Assembly: GCA_947184155.2 (NCBI GenBank)
Contig: CAMXCT020000912.1
Coordinates: 17,501 to 81,500, forward strand
From: Cladocopium goreaui
Lineage: Eukaryota > Sar > Dinophyceae > Suessiales > Symbiodiniaceae
Reading direction: 5' to 3'
DNA length: 64,000 bases
Every line of letters starts with the position of its first letter. The stretch's first letter is position 1. The notes under the pieces are model-generated. The model saw nothing but the letters and a program-made list of their open reading frames with translations, did no database searches and was not told the DNA's origin. Position numbers and translations under genes: made by a program. Positions 53,525-64,000 of this stretch are shown one piece after another.

Positions 53525-54848
53525 TGCCCTTTTGCGTGCTCTTGCCCATGTTCTTGATACCCATTGGTGCCATATAAATGAGAAAATTGCCAAACGTGAC
53601 GTCTGAAACCCTATAGAAATATATACAAGATATATAGAAGTACCTAACGTGTCGTCTGACATCCTAGAAAAACACAATTTTTCGACAGATTCTGTTGCTG
53701 GAGGCTGCTAGCAGTAAAACAGTTTCGAAAAAATCACCTCCCGGGGGAAAACACCAGGGCTCTGAAGGACGAGTGAGTGCCAGAACCACGCCCAAAAAGT
53801 GCCTAACGTGTCGTCTGAAATCCTAGAAAAATTTAGATTTTTAGTAGGCTGCTGGCTACTGGCTGTTGGCTGCTACTGGCGCTGGCTGCTAGCTACTGGC
53901 TATGTGCACCTTTTGCGTGCTCTTGCCCATGTTCTTGACACCCATTGGTGCTATATAAACGAGAAAACTGCCAAACGTCACGTTTGAAACCCTATAGAAA
54001 TATATACAAGATATATAGAAGTGCCTAACGTGTCGTCTGACACCCTAGAAAAACACAATTTTTCGATAGATTCTGTTGCTGGCGGCTGCTAGCAGTAAAA
54101 CATGTTCGAAAAAATCACCTGCCGGGGGGGAAAACACCAGGGCTCTGAAGGACGAGCGAGTGCCAGAACCACGCCAAAAAAGTGCCTAACGTGTCGTCTG
54201 AAATCCTAGAAAAATCTAGATTTTTGGTAGGCTGCTGGCTACTAGCTGCTGGCTGCTACTGGCGCTGGCTGCTAGCTACTGGCTATGTGCACCTTTTGCG
54301 TGCTCTTGCCCACGTTCTTGACACCCATGCCATCCTAGAAAAACACAATTTTTCGTGCTGCTAGCTGCTGCACTGCTGCCGTTGCGCTTACTGCTGCTGC
54401 GTCTGCTTGGAAAAACGCAATTTTTCGATAGATCCTGCCGGGGGGGAAAACACCAGGGCTCTGAAGGACGAGCGAGTGCTAGAACCACGCCAAAAAAGTG
54501 CCTAACGTGTCGTCTGAAATCCTAGAAAAATCTAGAGATTTTGGGTAGGCTGCTGGCTACTGGCTGCTGGCTGCTACTGGCGCTGGCTGCTAGCCATTGG
54601 TGCCATCCTTGAAAACCACAATTTTTCGTGCTGCTAGCTGCTGCACTGCTGCCGTTGCGCGTACTGCTGCTGCGTCTGCTTGTGTCTGCTGCTGCCTACT
54701 GATGCTTGCTGCTGCCTGCTGCTGCCTGCGGCGGCCTGCTGCCTGCTGCTGGTGCTGCTGCTGGTGGCTGCTGCTGCTGTCGTGCTGCTGTCGTGCTGCT
54801 GCAATCAAACAGCTTCCAAAGCAAGAAACAACTGCTGCTGCTGCTGCA

Positions 54849-54880
<32 letters not shown>

Positions 54881-55930
54881 TGCTGCTGCTGCCCTTTTGC
54901 ATGCTCTTGCCCATGTTCTTGACACCCATTGGTGCCATATAAATGAGAAAATTGCCAAACGTGACGTCTGAAACCCTATAGAAATATATACAAGATATAT
55001 AGAAGTGCCTAACGTGTCGTCTGACACCCTAGAAAAACACAATTTTTCGACAGATTCTGTTGCCGGAGGCTGCTAGCAGTAAAACAGGTTCGAAAAAATC
55101 ACCTGCCGGAGGGGAAAACACCAGGGCTCTGAAGGACGAGCGAGTGCCAGAACCACGCCAAAAAAGTGCCTAACGTGTCGTCTGAAATCCTAGAAAAAGC
55201 TAGATTTTGGGTAGGCTGCTGGCTACTGGCTGTTGGCTGCTACTGGCGCTGGGTGCTAGCTACTGGCTATGTGCACCTTTTGCGTGCTCTTGCCCACGTT
55301 CTTGACACCCATTGGTGCTATATAAACGAGAAAACTGCCAAACGTCACGTTTGAAACCCTATAGAAATATACACAATATATATAGAAGTGCCTAACGTGT
55401 CGTCTGACACCCTAGAAAAACACAATTTTTCGATAGATTCTGTTGCTGGCGGCTGCTAGCAGTAAAACAGGTTCGAAAAAATCACCTCCCGGGGGGGAAA
55501 ACACCAGGGCTCTGAAGGACGAGCGAGTGCCAAACCACGCCAAAAAAGTGCCTAACGTGTCGTCTGAAATCCTGAAAAAATCTAGATTTTTGGTAGGCTG
55601 CTGCTACTGGCTGCTGGCTGCTACTACTGGCGTCTGGCTGCTAGCTACTGGCTATGTCACCTTTTGCGTGCTCCCTTTCCCACGTTCTTGACACCATTGG
55701 TGCCATCCTAGAAAACCACAATTTTTCGTGCTGCTAGCTGCTGCACTGCTGCCGTTGCGCGTACTGCTGCTGCGTCTGCTTGTGTCTGCTGCTGCCTACT
55801 GATGCTTGCTGCTGCCTGCTGCTGCCTGCGGCGGCCTGCTGCCTGCTGCTGGTGCTGCTGCTGGTGGCTGCTGCTGCTGTGGTGCTGCTGTCGTGCTGCT
55901 GCAATCAAACAGCTTCCAAAGCAAGAAACA

Positions 55931-55963
<33 letters not shown>

Positions 55964-58948
55964 CTTTTGCGTGCTCTTGCCCATGTTCTTGACACCCATT
56001 GGTGCCATATAAATGAGAAAATTACCAAACGTGACGTCTGAAACCTTATAGAAATATATACAAGATATATAGAAGTGCCTAACGTGTCGTCTGACATCCT
56101 AGAAAAACACAATTTTTCGACAGATTCTGTTGCTGGAGGCTGCTAGCAGTAAAACAGTTTCGAAAAAATCACCTCCCGGGGAAAACACCAGGGCTCTGAA
56201 GGACGAGCGAGTGCCAGAATCACGCCAAAAAAGTGCCTAACGTGTCATCTGAAATCCTAGAAAAAGCTAGATTTTTGGTAGGCTGCTGGCTACTGGCTGT
56301 TGGCTGCTACTGGCGCTGGCTGCTAGCTATACTGGCTATGTGCACCTTTTGCGTGCTCTTGCCCATGTTCTTGACACCCATTGGTGCTATATAAACGAGA
56401 AAACTGCCAAACGTCACGTTTGAAACCCTATAGAAATATATACAAGATATATAGAAGTGCCTAACGTGTCGTCTGACACCCTAGAAAAACACAATTTTTC
56501 GATAGATTCTGTTGCTGGCGGCTGCTAGCAGTAAAACAGGTTCGAAAAAATCACCTGCCGGGGGGGAAAACGCCAGGGCTCTGAAGGACGAGCGAGTGCC
56601 AGAACCACGCCAAAAAAGTGCCTAACGTGTCGTCTGAAATCCTAGAAAAATCTAGATTTTTGGTAGGCTGCTGGCTCCTGGCTGCTGGCTGCTACTGGCG
56701 CTGGCTGCTAGCTACTGGCTATGTGCACCTTTTGCGTGCTCTTGCCCACGTTCTTGACACCCATTGGTGCCATCCTAGAAAAACACAATTTTTCGTGCTG
56801 CTAGCTGCTGCACTGCTGCCGTTGCGCTTACTGCTGCTGCGTCTGCTTGGAAAAACGCGTCTGCTTGGAAAAACGCAATTTTTCGATAGATTCTGTTGCT
56901 GGCGGCTGCTAGCAGTAAAACAGGTTCGAAAAAATCACCTGCCGGGGGGAAAACACCAGGGCTCTGAAGGACGAGCGAGTGCTAGAACCACGCCAAAAAA
57001 GTGCCTAACGTGTCGTCTGAAATCCTAGAAAAATCTAGAGATTTTTGGTAGGCTGCTGGCTACTGGCTGCTGGCTGCTACTGGCGCTGGCTGCTAGCCAT
57101 TAGTGACTAGTGCCATCCTTGAAAAACACAATTTTTCGTGCTGCTAGCTGCTGCACTGCTGCCGTTGCGCGTACTGCTGCTGCGTCTGCTTGTGTCTGCT
57201 GCTGCCTACTGATGCTTGCTGCTGCCTGCTGCTGCCTGCGGCGGCCTGCTGCCTGCTGCTGATGCTGCTGCTGGTGGCTGCTGCTGCTGTGGTGCTGCTG
57301 TCGTGCTGCTGCAATCAAACAGCTTCCAAAGCAAGAAACAAGCTGCTGCTGCTTCTGCTGCTGCTGCTGCCCTTTTGCATGCTCTTGCCCATGTTCTTGA
57401 CACCCATTGGTGCCATATAAATGAGAAAATTGCCAAACGTGACGTCTGAAACCCTATAGAAATATATACAAGATATATAGAAGTGCCTAACGTGTCGTCT
57501 GACATCCTAGAAAAACACAATTTTTCGACAGATTCTGTTGCCGGAGGCTGCTAGCAGTAAAACAGGTTCGAAAAAATCACCTGCCGGGGGGGAAAACACC
57601 AGGGCTCTGAAGGACGAGCGAGTGCCAGAACCACGCCAAAAAAGTGCCTAACGTGTCGTCTGAAATCCTAGAAAAAGCTAGATTTTTGGTAGGCTGCTGG
57701 CTACTGGCTGTTGGCTGCTACTGGCGCTGGCTGCTAGCTACTGGCTATGTGCACCTTTTGCGTGCTCTTGCCCATGTTCTTGACACCCATTCGTGCTATA
57801 TAAACGAGAAAACTGCCAAACGTCACGTTTGAAACCTTATAGAAATATATACAAGATATATAGAAGTGCCTAACGTGTCGTCTGACACCCTAGAAAAACA
57901 CAACTTTTCGATAGATTCTGTTGCTGGCGGCTGCTAGCAGTAAAACAGGTTCGAAAAAATCACCTGCCGGGGGGGAAAACACCAGGGCTCTGAAGGACGA
58001 GCGAGTGCCAGAACCACGCCAAAAAAGTGCCTAACGTGTCGTCTGAAATCCTAGAAAAATCTAGATTTTTGGTAGGCTGCTGGCTACTGGCTGCTGGCTG
58101 CTACTGGCGCTGGCTGCTAGCTACTGGCTATGTGCACCTTTTGCGTGCTCTTGCCCACGTTCTTGACACCCATTGGTGCCATCCTAGAAAAACACAATTT
58201 TTCGTGAGCTGCTGCACTGCTGCCGTTGCGCTTACTGCTGCTGCGTCTGCTTGGAAAAACACAATTTTTCGATAGATTCTGTTGCTGGCGGCTGCTAGCA
58301 GTAAAACAGGTTCGAAAAAATCACCTGCCGGGGGGGAAAACACCAGGGCTCTGAAGGACGAGCGAGTGCCAGAACCACGCCAAAAAAGTGCCTAACGTGT
58401 CGTCTGAAAAACACAATTTTTCGATAGAGTCTGTTGCTGGCGGCTGCTAGCAGTAAAACAGGTTCGAAAAAATCACCTCCCGGGGGGGGAAACACCAGGG
58501 CTCTGAAGGACGAGCGAGTGCCAGAACCACGCCAAAAAAGTGCCTAACGTGTCGTCTGAAATCCTAGAAAAATCTAGATTTTTTGGTAGGCTGCTGGCTA
58601 CTGGCTGCTGGCTGCTACTGGCGCTGGCTGCTACTGGCGCTGGCTGCTAGCTACTGGCTATGTGCACCTTTTGCGCGCTCTTGCCCACGTTCTTGACACC
58701 CATTGGTGCCATCCTAGAAAAACACAATTTTTCGTGCTGCTAGCTGCTGCACTGCTGCCGTTGCGCTTACTGCTGCTGCGTCTGCTTGTGTCTGCTGCTG
58801 CCTACTGATGCTTGCTGCTGCCTGCTGCTGCCTGCTGCTGCCTGCGGTGGCCTGCTGCCTCCTGCTGGTGCTGCTGCTGGTGGCTGCTGCTGCTGTGGTG
58901 CTGCTGTCGTGCTGCTGCAATCAAACAGCTTCCAAAGCAAGAAACAAC

Positions 58949-58981
<33 letters not shown>

Positions 58982-60711
58982 TGCTGCTGCCTTTTGCGTG
59001 CTCTTGCCCATAAGCCCCAAAATTGCACCCCGAAAATGCCTAACGTAACTTCTGAAACCCATAGAACATGATGATTTTGGCTACTTTTTCCTCCTGCTGC
59101 TGCTGCGGCTCCTGCTCCTAAACTTGTCTGAAATCCTAGAAAAAGCTAGATTTTTGGTAGGCTGCTGGCTACTGGCTGTTGGCTGCTACTGGCGCTGGCT
59201 GCTAGCTACTGGCTATGTGCACCTTTTGCGTGCTCTTGCCCATGTTCTTGACACCCATTGGTGCTATATAAACGAGAAAACTGCCAAACGTCACGTTTGA
59301 AACCTTATAGAAATATATACAAGATATATAGAAGTGCCTAACGTGTCGTCTGACACCCTAGAAAAACACAATTTTTCGATAGATTCTGTTGCTGGCGGCT
59401 GCTAGCAGTAAAACAGGTTCGAAAAAATCACCTGCCGGGGGGGAAAACACCAGGGCTCTGAAGGACGAGCGAGTGCCAGAACCACGCCAAAAAAGTGCCT
59501 AACGTGTCGTCTGAAATCCTAGAAAAATCTAGATTTTTGGTAGGCTGCTGGCTACTGGCTGCTGGCTGCTACTGGCGCTGGCTGCTAGCTACTGGCTATG
59601 TGCACCTTTTGCGTGCTCTTGCCCACGTTCTTGACACCCATTGGTGCAAATTCCAATCCACTTTTGATTGCTGCTGCTGCTGCTGCTGCTGCTTGTGGCT
59701 AGCTGCGACGGCTAAAAGTAAACCACTCCCATTCCTTATCCTGCTAGAAATCGCATCCAATCCAATCCATCCAACGGTGACTGCTGCTGCCAGCTCCCAT
59801 GCCCTCAAAACAGCTCCACAACGAAGTCAAATGCTGTCCCGAGGCTTGACGTCCCTTCCGAAATCCTAGAGAAAACAGGTTCGAAAAAATCACCTGCCGG
59901 GGGGGAAAACACCAGGGCTCTGAAGGACGAGCGAGTGCCAGAACCACGCCAAAAAAGTGCCTAACGTGTCGTCTGAAATCCTAGAAAAATCTAGATTTTT
60001 GGTAGGCTGCTGGCTACTGGCTGCTGGCTGCTACTGGCGCTGGCTGCTAGCTACTGGCTATGTGCACCTTTTGCGTGCTCTTGCCCACGTTCTTGACACC
60101 CATTGGTGCCATCCTAGAAAAACACAATTTTTCGTGCTGCTAGCTGCTGCACTGCTGCCGTTGCGCTTACTGCTGCTGCGTCTGCTTGGAAAAACACAAT
60201 TTTTCGATAGATTCTGTTGCTGGCGGCTGCTAGCAGTAAAACAGGTTCGAAAAAATCACCTGCCGGGGGGGAAAACACCAGGGCTCTGAAGGACGAGCGA
60301 GTGCCAGAACCACGCCAAAAAAGTGCCTAACGTGTCGTCTGATATCCTAGAAAAATTTAGATTTTTGGTAGGCTGCTGGCTACTGGCTGCTGGCTGCTAC
60401 TGGCGCTGGCTGCTAGCTACTGGCTATGTGCACCTTTTGCGTGCTCTTGCCCACGTTCTTGACACCCATTGGTGCCATCCTAGAAGAACACAATTTTTCG
60501 TGCTGCTAGCTGCTGCACTGCTGCCGTTGCGCTTACTGCTGCTGCGTCTGCTTGTGTCTGCTGCTGCCTACTGATGCTTGCTGCCTCCTGCTGCTGCCTG
60601 CTGCTGCCTGCGGCGGCCTGCTGCCTCCTGCTGTGCTGCTGCTGGTGGCTGCTGCTGCTGTGGTGCTGCTGTCGTGCTGCTGCAATCAAACAGCTTCCAA
60701 AGCAAGAAACA

Positions 60712-60750
<39 letters not shown>

Positions 60751-61625
60751 CTTTTGCGTGCTCTTGCCCATAAGCCTCAAAATTGCACCCCGAAAATGCC
60801 CTAACGTAACTTCTGAAACCCATAGAACATGATGATTTTGGCTACTTTTTCCTCCTGCTGCTGCGGCTCCTGCTCCTAAACTTGTCTGAAATCCTAGAAA
60901 AAGCTAGATTTTTGGTAGGCTGCTGGCTACTGGCTGTTGGCTGCTACTGGCGCTGGCTGCTAGCTACTGGCTATGTGCACCTTTTGCGTGCTCTTGCCCA
61001 CGTTCTTGACACCCATTGGTGCCATATAAATGAGAAAACTGCCAAACGTCACGTTTGAAACCCTATAGAAATATATACAAGATATATAGAAGTGCCTAAC
61101 GTCTCGTCTGACACCCTAGAAAAACACAATTTTTCGATAGATTCTGTTGCTGGCGGCTGCTAGCAGTAAAACAGGTTCGAAAAAATCACCTCCCGGGGGG
61201 AAAACACCAGGGCTCTGAAGGACGAGCGAGTGCCAGAGCCACGCCAAAAAAGTGCCTAACGTGTCGTCTGAAATCCTAGAAAAATCTAGATTTTTGGTAG
61301 GCTGCTGGCTACTGGCTGCTGGCTGCTACTGGCGCTGGCTGCTAGCTAGTGGCTATGTGCACCTTTTGCGTGCTCTTGCCCACGTTCTTGACACCCATTG
61401 GTGCAAATTCCAATCCACTTTTGATTGCTGCTGCTGCTGCTGCTGCTGGTGGCTAGCTGCGACGGCTAAAAGTAAACCACTCCCATTCCTTATCCTGCTA
61501 GAAATCGCATCCAATCCAATCCATCCAACGGTGACTGCTGCTGCCAGCTCCCATGCCCTCAAAACAGCTCCACAACGAAGTCAAATGCTGTCCCGAGGCT
61601 TGACGTCCCTTCCGAAATCCTAGAG
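52930..61625. repeat. Satellite family B (higher-order array)
   Basis: Fifteen or more copies of a module starting gtgcctaacgtgtcgtctga. It contains the palindrome aaaaatctagattttt, a (ctggctgctgg)-type run, cttttgcgtgctcttgccca and ttcttgacacccattggtg. A second module has cctagaaaaacacaatttttcga, ctgctagcagtaaaaca, ccagggctctgaaggacga and gccagaaccacgcc. Longer CTG blocks (near 53260, 54630, 55720, 57130, 58740 and 60500) recur about every 1.1-1.7 kb, so a higher-order repeat is superimposed. Two near-identical blocks (59640-59870 and 61400-61620) insert family-A-like text. Confidence 0.92.
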
Positions 61626-62035
61626 AACTAGCTCTTCAACTAGCTCTTCAACTTACAGCTTCTGAGCCGCCAAAATTGTCGGACCCGCCAGCCTGAAACA
61701 CCATGGCAGTGAAGGACGAAGAAGCCACCAAATCGCACCAAAAAACTCCCTAACGTCCATTCTGAAATCCTAGCGACCTAGCTCTTCAACTAGCTCTTCA
61801 ACTTACAACTTCTGAGCCGCCAAAACGCCGGACCCACCAGCCTGAAATACCAGGCAGTGAAGGACGAAGAAGCCACCAAATCGCACCAAAAAACTCCCTA
61901 ACGTCCCTTCTGAAATCCTAGAGACCTAGCACTTCAACTACCTCTTCAACTTACAGCTTCTGACACGCCAAAACGCCAGACCCGCCAGCCTGAAACACCA
62001 TGGCAGTGAAGGACGAAGAAGCCACCAACCATGAA
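61626..62035. repeat. Satellite family C (three about 149-bp units)
   Basis: Three direct copies with agctcttcaac doublets, cttctgagccgccaaaa, and gaagccaccaaatcgcacca, then tccctaacgtcc and tctgaaatcctag. Starts of the acttac word lie near 61651, 61801 and 61949. Confidence 0.9.
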
Positions 62036-62367
62036 CCCAAAAAAAGGGCAGGCGGGAAGGGCAACCCGAGGAGCCCCACGTACTTCGAGGAGACTCCGGG
62101 AAGGACCCCCCACCGGTGAAACAAAAACCCCGGAGTCAGGGAATCGAGGTACGTGACCGGTGGGAGGGGGACCCAACAGAGTCCCCCGGCAAAGGGTCAT
62201 GGTTTGTTGTTGTTGGTTGTTGTTTCTTGTTGTTTCTTGTTATTTATTGTTGTTTGGTGTTGTTTGTTATTGTTGTTTGTTGTTGTTTGGGTTTATGTTT
62301 GTCTTTGTGGTTGTTGTTGTTTCGAATTTGACATGCTCAAAGAGCCCTGGATGCTGACCACTCTGAG
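62036..62367. other. Between the satellite domain and the esterase exon
   Basis: Contains an imperfect inverted repeat (62089-62153) and a (TTG)n-rich stretch (62200-62320). No exon recognised. Confidence 0.5.
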
Positions 62368-62448
62368 GTTGTCACAGTCTCATACCGCCTGGGGGCGCTT
62401 GGCTTTCTGGTGTCTGAAGACTTTGACGGTCCCGGGAATGGTGGAATG
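62368..62448 (+). CDS. Carboxylesterase exon VVTVSYRLGALGFL to GNGGM
   Basis: Matches VVVxxNYRLGALGFLxxx...GNxGL. Acceptor tctgag. The donor is unclear, probably a GA dinucleotide within AATGAG. Confidence 0.88.
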
Positions 62449-62450
62449 AG

Positions 62451-62970
62451 CCTCGGCTGCAGATGCCAGTCCGAACAGATCATTTGGATTCATTTGGGCA
62501 TTTTCCCTCTTATTTCGAAGATGTTACCGAGTCCTGACAGATTGCGTCCGAATTGAATCGAATTGATATGGCCTAAGGAATGGTATTCGTGACATTGCCA
62601 CCGCACTCAAATGGATTCAGAGGAGCGCAAAAATGCATTCAACAAGAAGCTACATTCAATCAAAATTTCTTGATCTTGGACAACATAACATATATTTTTC
62701 ATTGATGGCAGGTTCATCCCCTCGGCTGCAGATGCCAGTCCGAACAGATCATTTGGATTCATTTGGGCATTTTCCCTCTTATTTCGACAGATTGCGTCCG
62801 AATTGAATCGAATTGATATGGCCTAAGGAATGGTATTCGTGACATTGCCACCGCACTCAAATGGATTCAGAGGAGCGCAAAAATGCATTCAACAAGAAGC
62901 TACATTCAATCAAAATTTCTTGATCTTGGACAACATAACATATATTTTTCATTGATGGCAGGTTCATCCC
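62451..62970 (+). repeat. Tandem duplication in the esterase intron
   Basis: Segment 62451-62719 (about 269 bases) is repeated at 62720-62970 almost perfectly, apart from an 18-base deletion in the second copy. Both copies end ggcaggttcatccc. It starts right after the exon end. Confidence 0.93.
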
Positions 62971-63170
62971 TCACTTCAAGGGCCAGGATCTTAGTCTCCG
63001 ACATGCTTACTTAGCAAGTTTTGGATGATACTTCTGACTTCTACTCATTTCTATTTCCTACATCCAGTTTCATCAGTTTCATGTATATAGTTGACCAATG
63101 TTGACCATGTAGTTCCATCACCGTTCCATCACTGTTCCATAATGTTTCTCCAGTTCATCTTGTACACTGA

Positions 63171-63432
<262 letters not shown>

Positions 63433-63846
63433 GAATGTAAATCCAGATGAGTCACCGACAAAATTATTGTAATACTAATTCAGTCTTGCTTCGCCTTGGC
63501 CTTGCTGAGGGGTGTGCAAAACCTTCATAACCGATAGGGGACGACCCTAATTTGTGCATGGCGTAGAATGAACAAGTAATTTCGTCCTGTGCATCATGTA
63601 TGCCAAATGAACTGCGACAGCGGTCCTGCTTCGCTTTGGTCTAAAGGGGGTGAGAAATTTCTGAGAGGCCCTTGCTTCGGTGGACCTCCCAATAGAGGTG
63701 CCTTGGCTTCTTTGGAATGTCCAGACAAGTCTGAGTAAAAGATCTTCAAGGATCTTCAGAGTCCTAAGGTCCTAAGTCCTAAGGTATGTTGTGAACGTAT
63801 TGGTTTTTTCCAGCTAAACAGCAGCTTGACTGAGCTTGACCTCCAG

Positions 63847-63953
63847 GCTGGGGCCCGCGCAATATCAGCTACGGGCTTCAGATCGCAAAGGAAGTCATGG
63901 CTGCTGTCAACGTGACCAGCCTGGAAGAGTTGCGAAAAGTACCTGCTGAAAAG
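63847..63953 (+). CDS. Carboxylesterase exon WGPRNISYGLQIAKEV to KVPAEK
   Basis: Two leading bases complete Gly with the previous exon. The SLEELRKVPAEK end matches the family's LRxxPAEKL. GC donor (gctgga) at 63954; the gene continues past the window. Confidence 0.9.
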
Positions 63954-64000
63954 GCTGGAAATCGCTGAGATGGTTGATTGATTTTTAGGCTTGAGCTGTG

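Noticed and set aside
50190..61625. Many open frames on both strands encoding poly-Ala, poly-Leu, poly-Ser, poly-Gln or poly-Cys proteins
   Set aside because: They arise from CTG/GCT runs in satellite monomers, shift frame from copy to copy and contain no domain.

Overview
This window looks like a piece of a dinoflagellate nuclear genome, most likely Suessiales/Symbiodiniaceae. Protein-coding information is cut into many very short exons (22 to about 160 bases) separated by introns. Many 5' splice sites are GC, and a few are GA, instead of GT. Acceptors are mostly AG followed by G. All recognisable host genes read on the + strand, one after another. The transposon proteins (an antisense LINE with a methyltransferase-like tail, and gag fragments of dinoflagellate LTR elements) are of types I know from this group.

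Layout. About 1-2600 (-): decayed retroelement gag. About 5628 to about 32400 (+): a CLC-type chloride channel/transporter, followed by eye through more than 20 exons from an early membrane helix to the second CBS domain; its N-terminus and last exon were not found. The gene carries two large insertions in introns: an about 11.7 kb LINE-like element in antisense (about 10.1-21.8 kb), and a 3.1 kb LTR element (23585-26693) with LTRs, primer site, polypurine tract and a 5-bp target duplication. About 34176-41700 (+): glucosidase II beta subunit (two LDLa-type cysteine modules, a charged coiled-coil middle, a C-terminal MRH lectin domain), with a 1.0 kb insertion bounded by 17-bp direct repeats in one intron. 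About 42680-49533 (+): a secreted protein of the DD3-3 type. 50.2-62.0 kb: an almost 12 kb satellite domain made of three repeat families that share a core and are rich in CTG runs. About 62368 to the window end (+): a type B carboxylesterase gene, truncated by the window edge.

The host genes are unrelated in function: membrane anion transport, ER glycoprotein quality control, a secreted protein of unknown role, and an esterase. Their shared orientation is the organising feature. Introns are populated by short tandem arrays with 9-12 bp units, some running directly into the splice acceptor. Exon calls rest on translated similarity remembered from the families plus phase-compatible splice sites; no alignment was run. 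Many single exons are well supported because the reading phase closes exactly across the intron. Gaps in the chains are stated where I could not close them.
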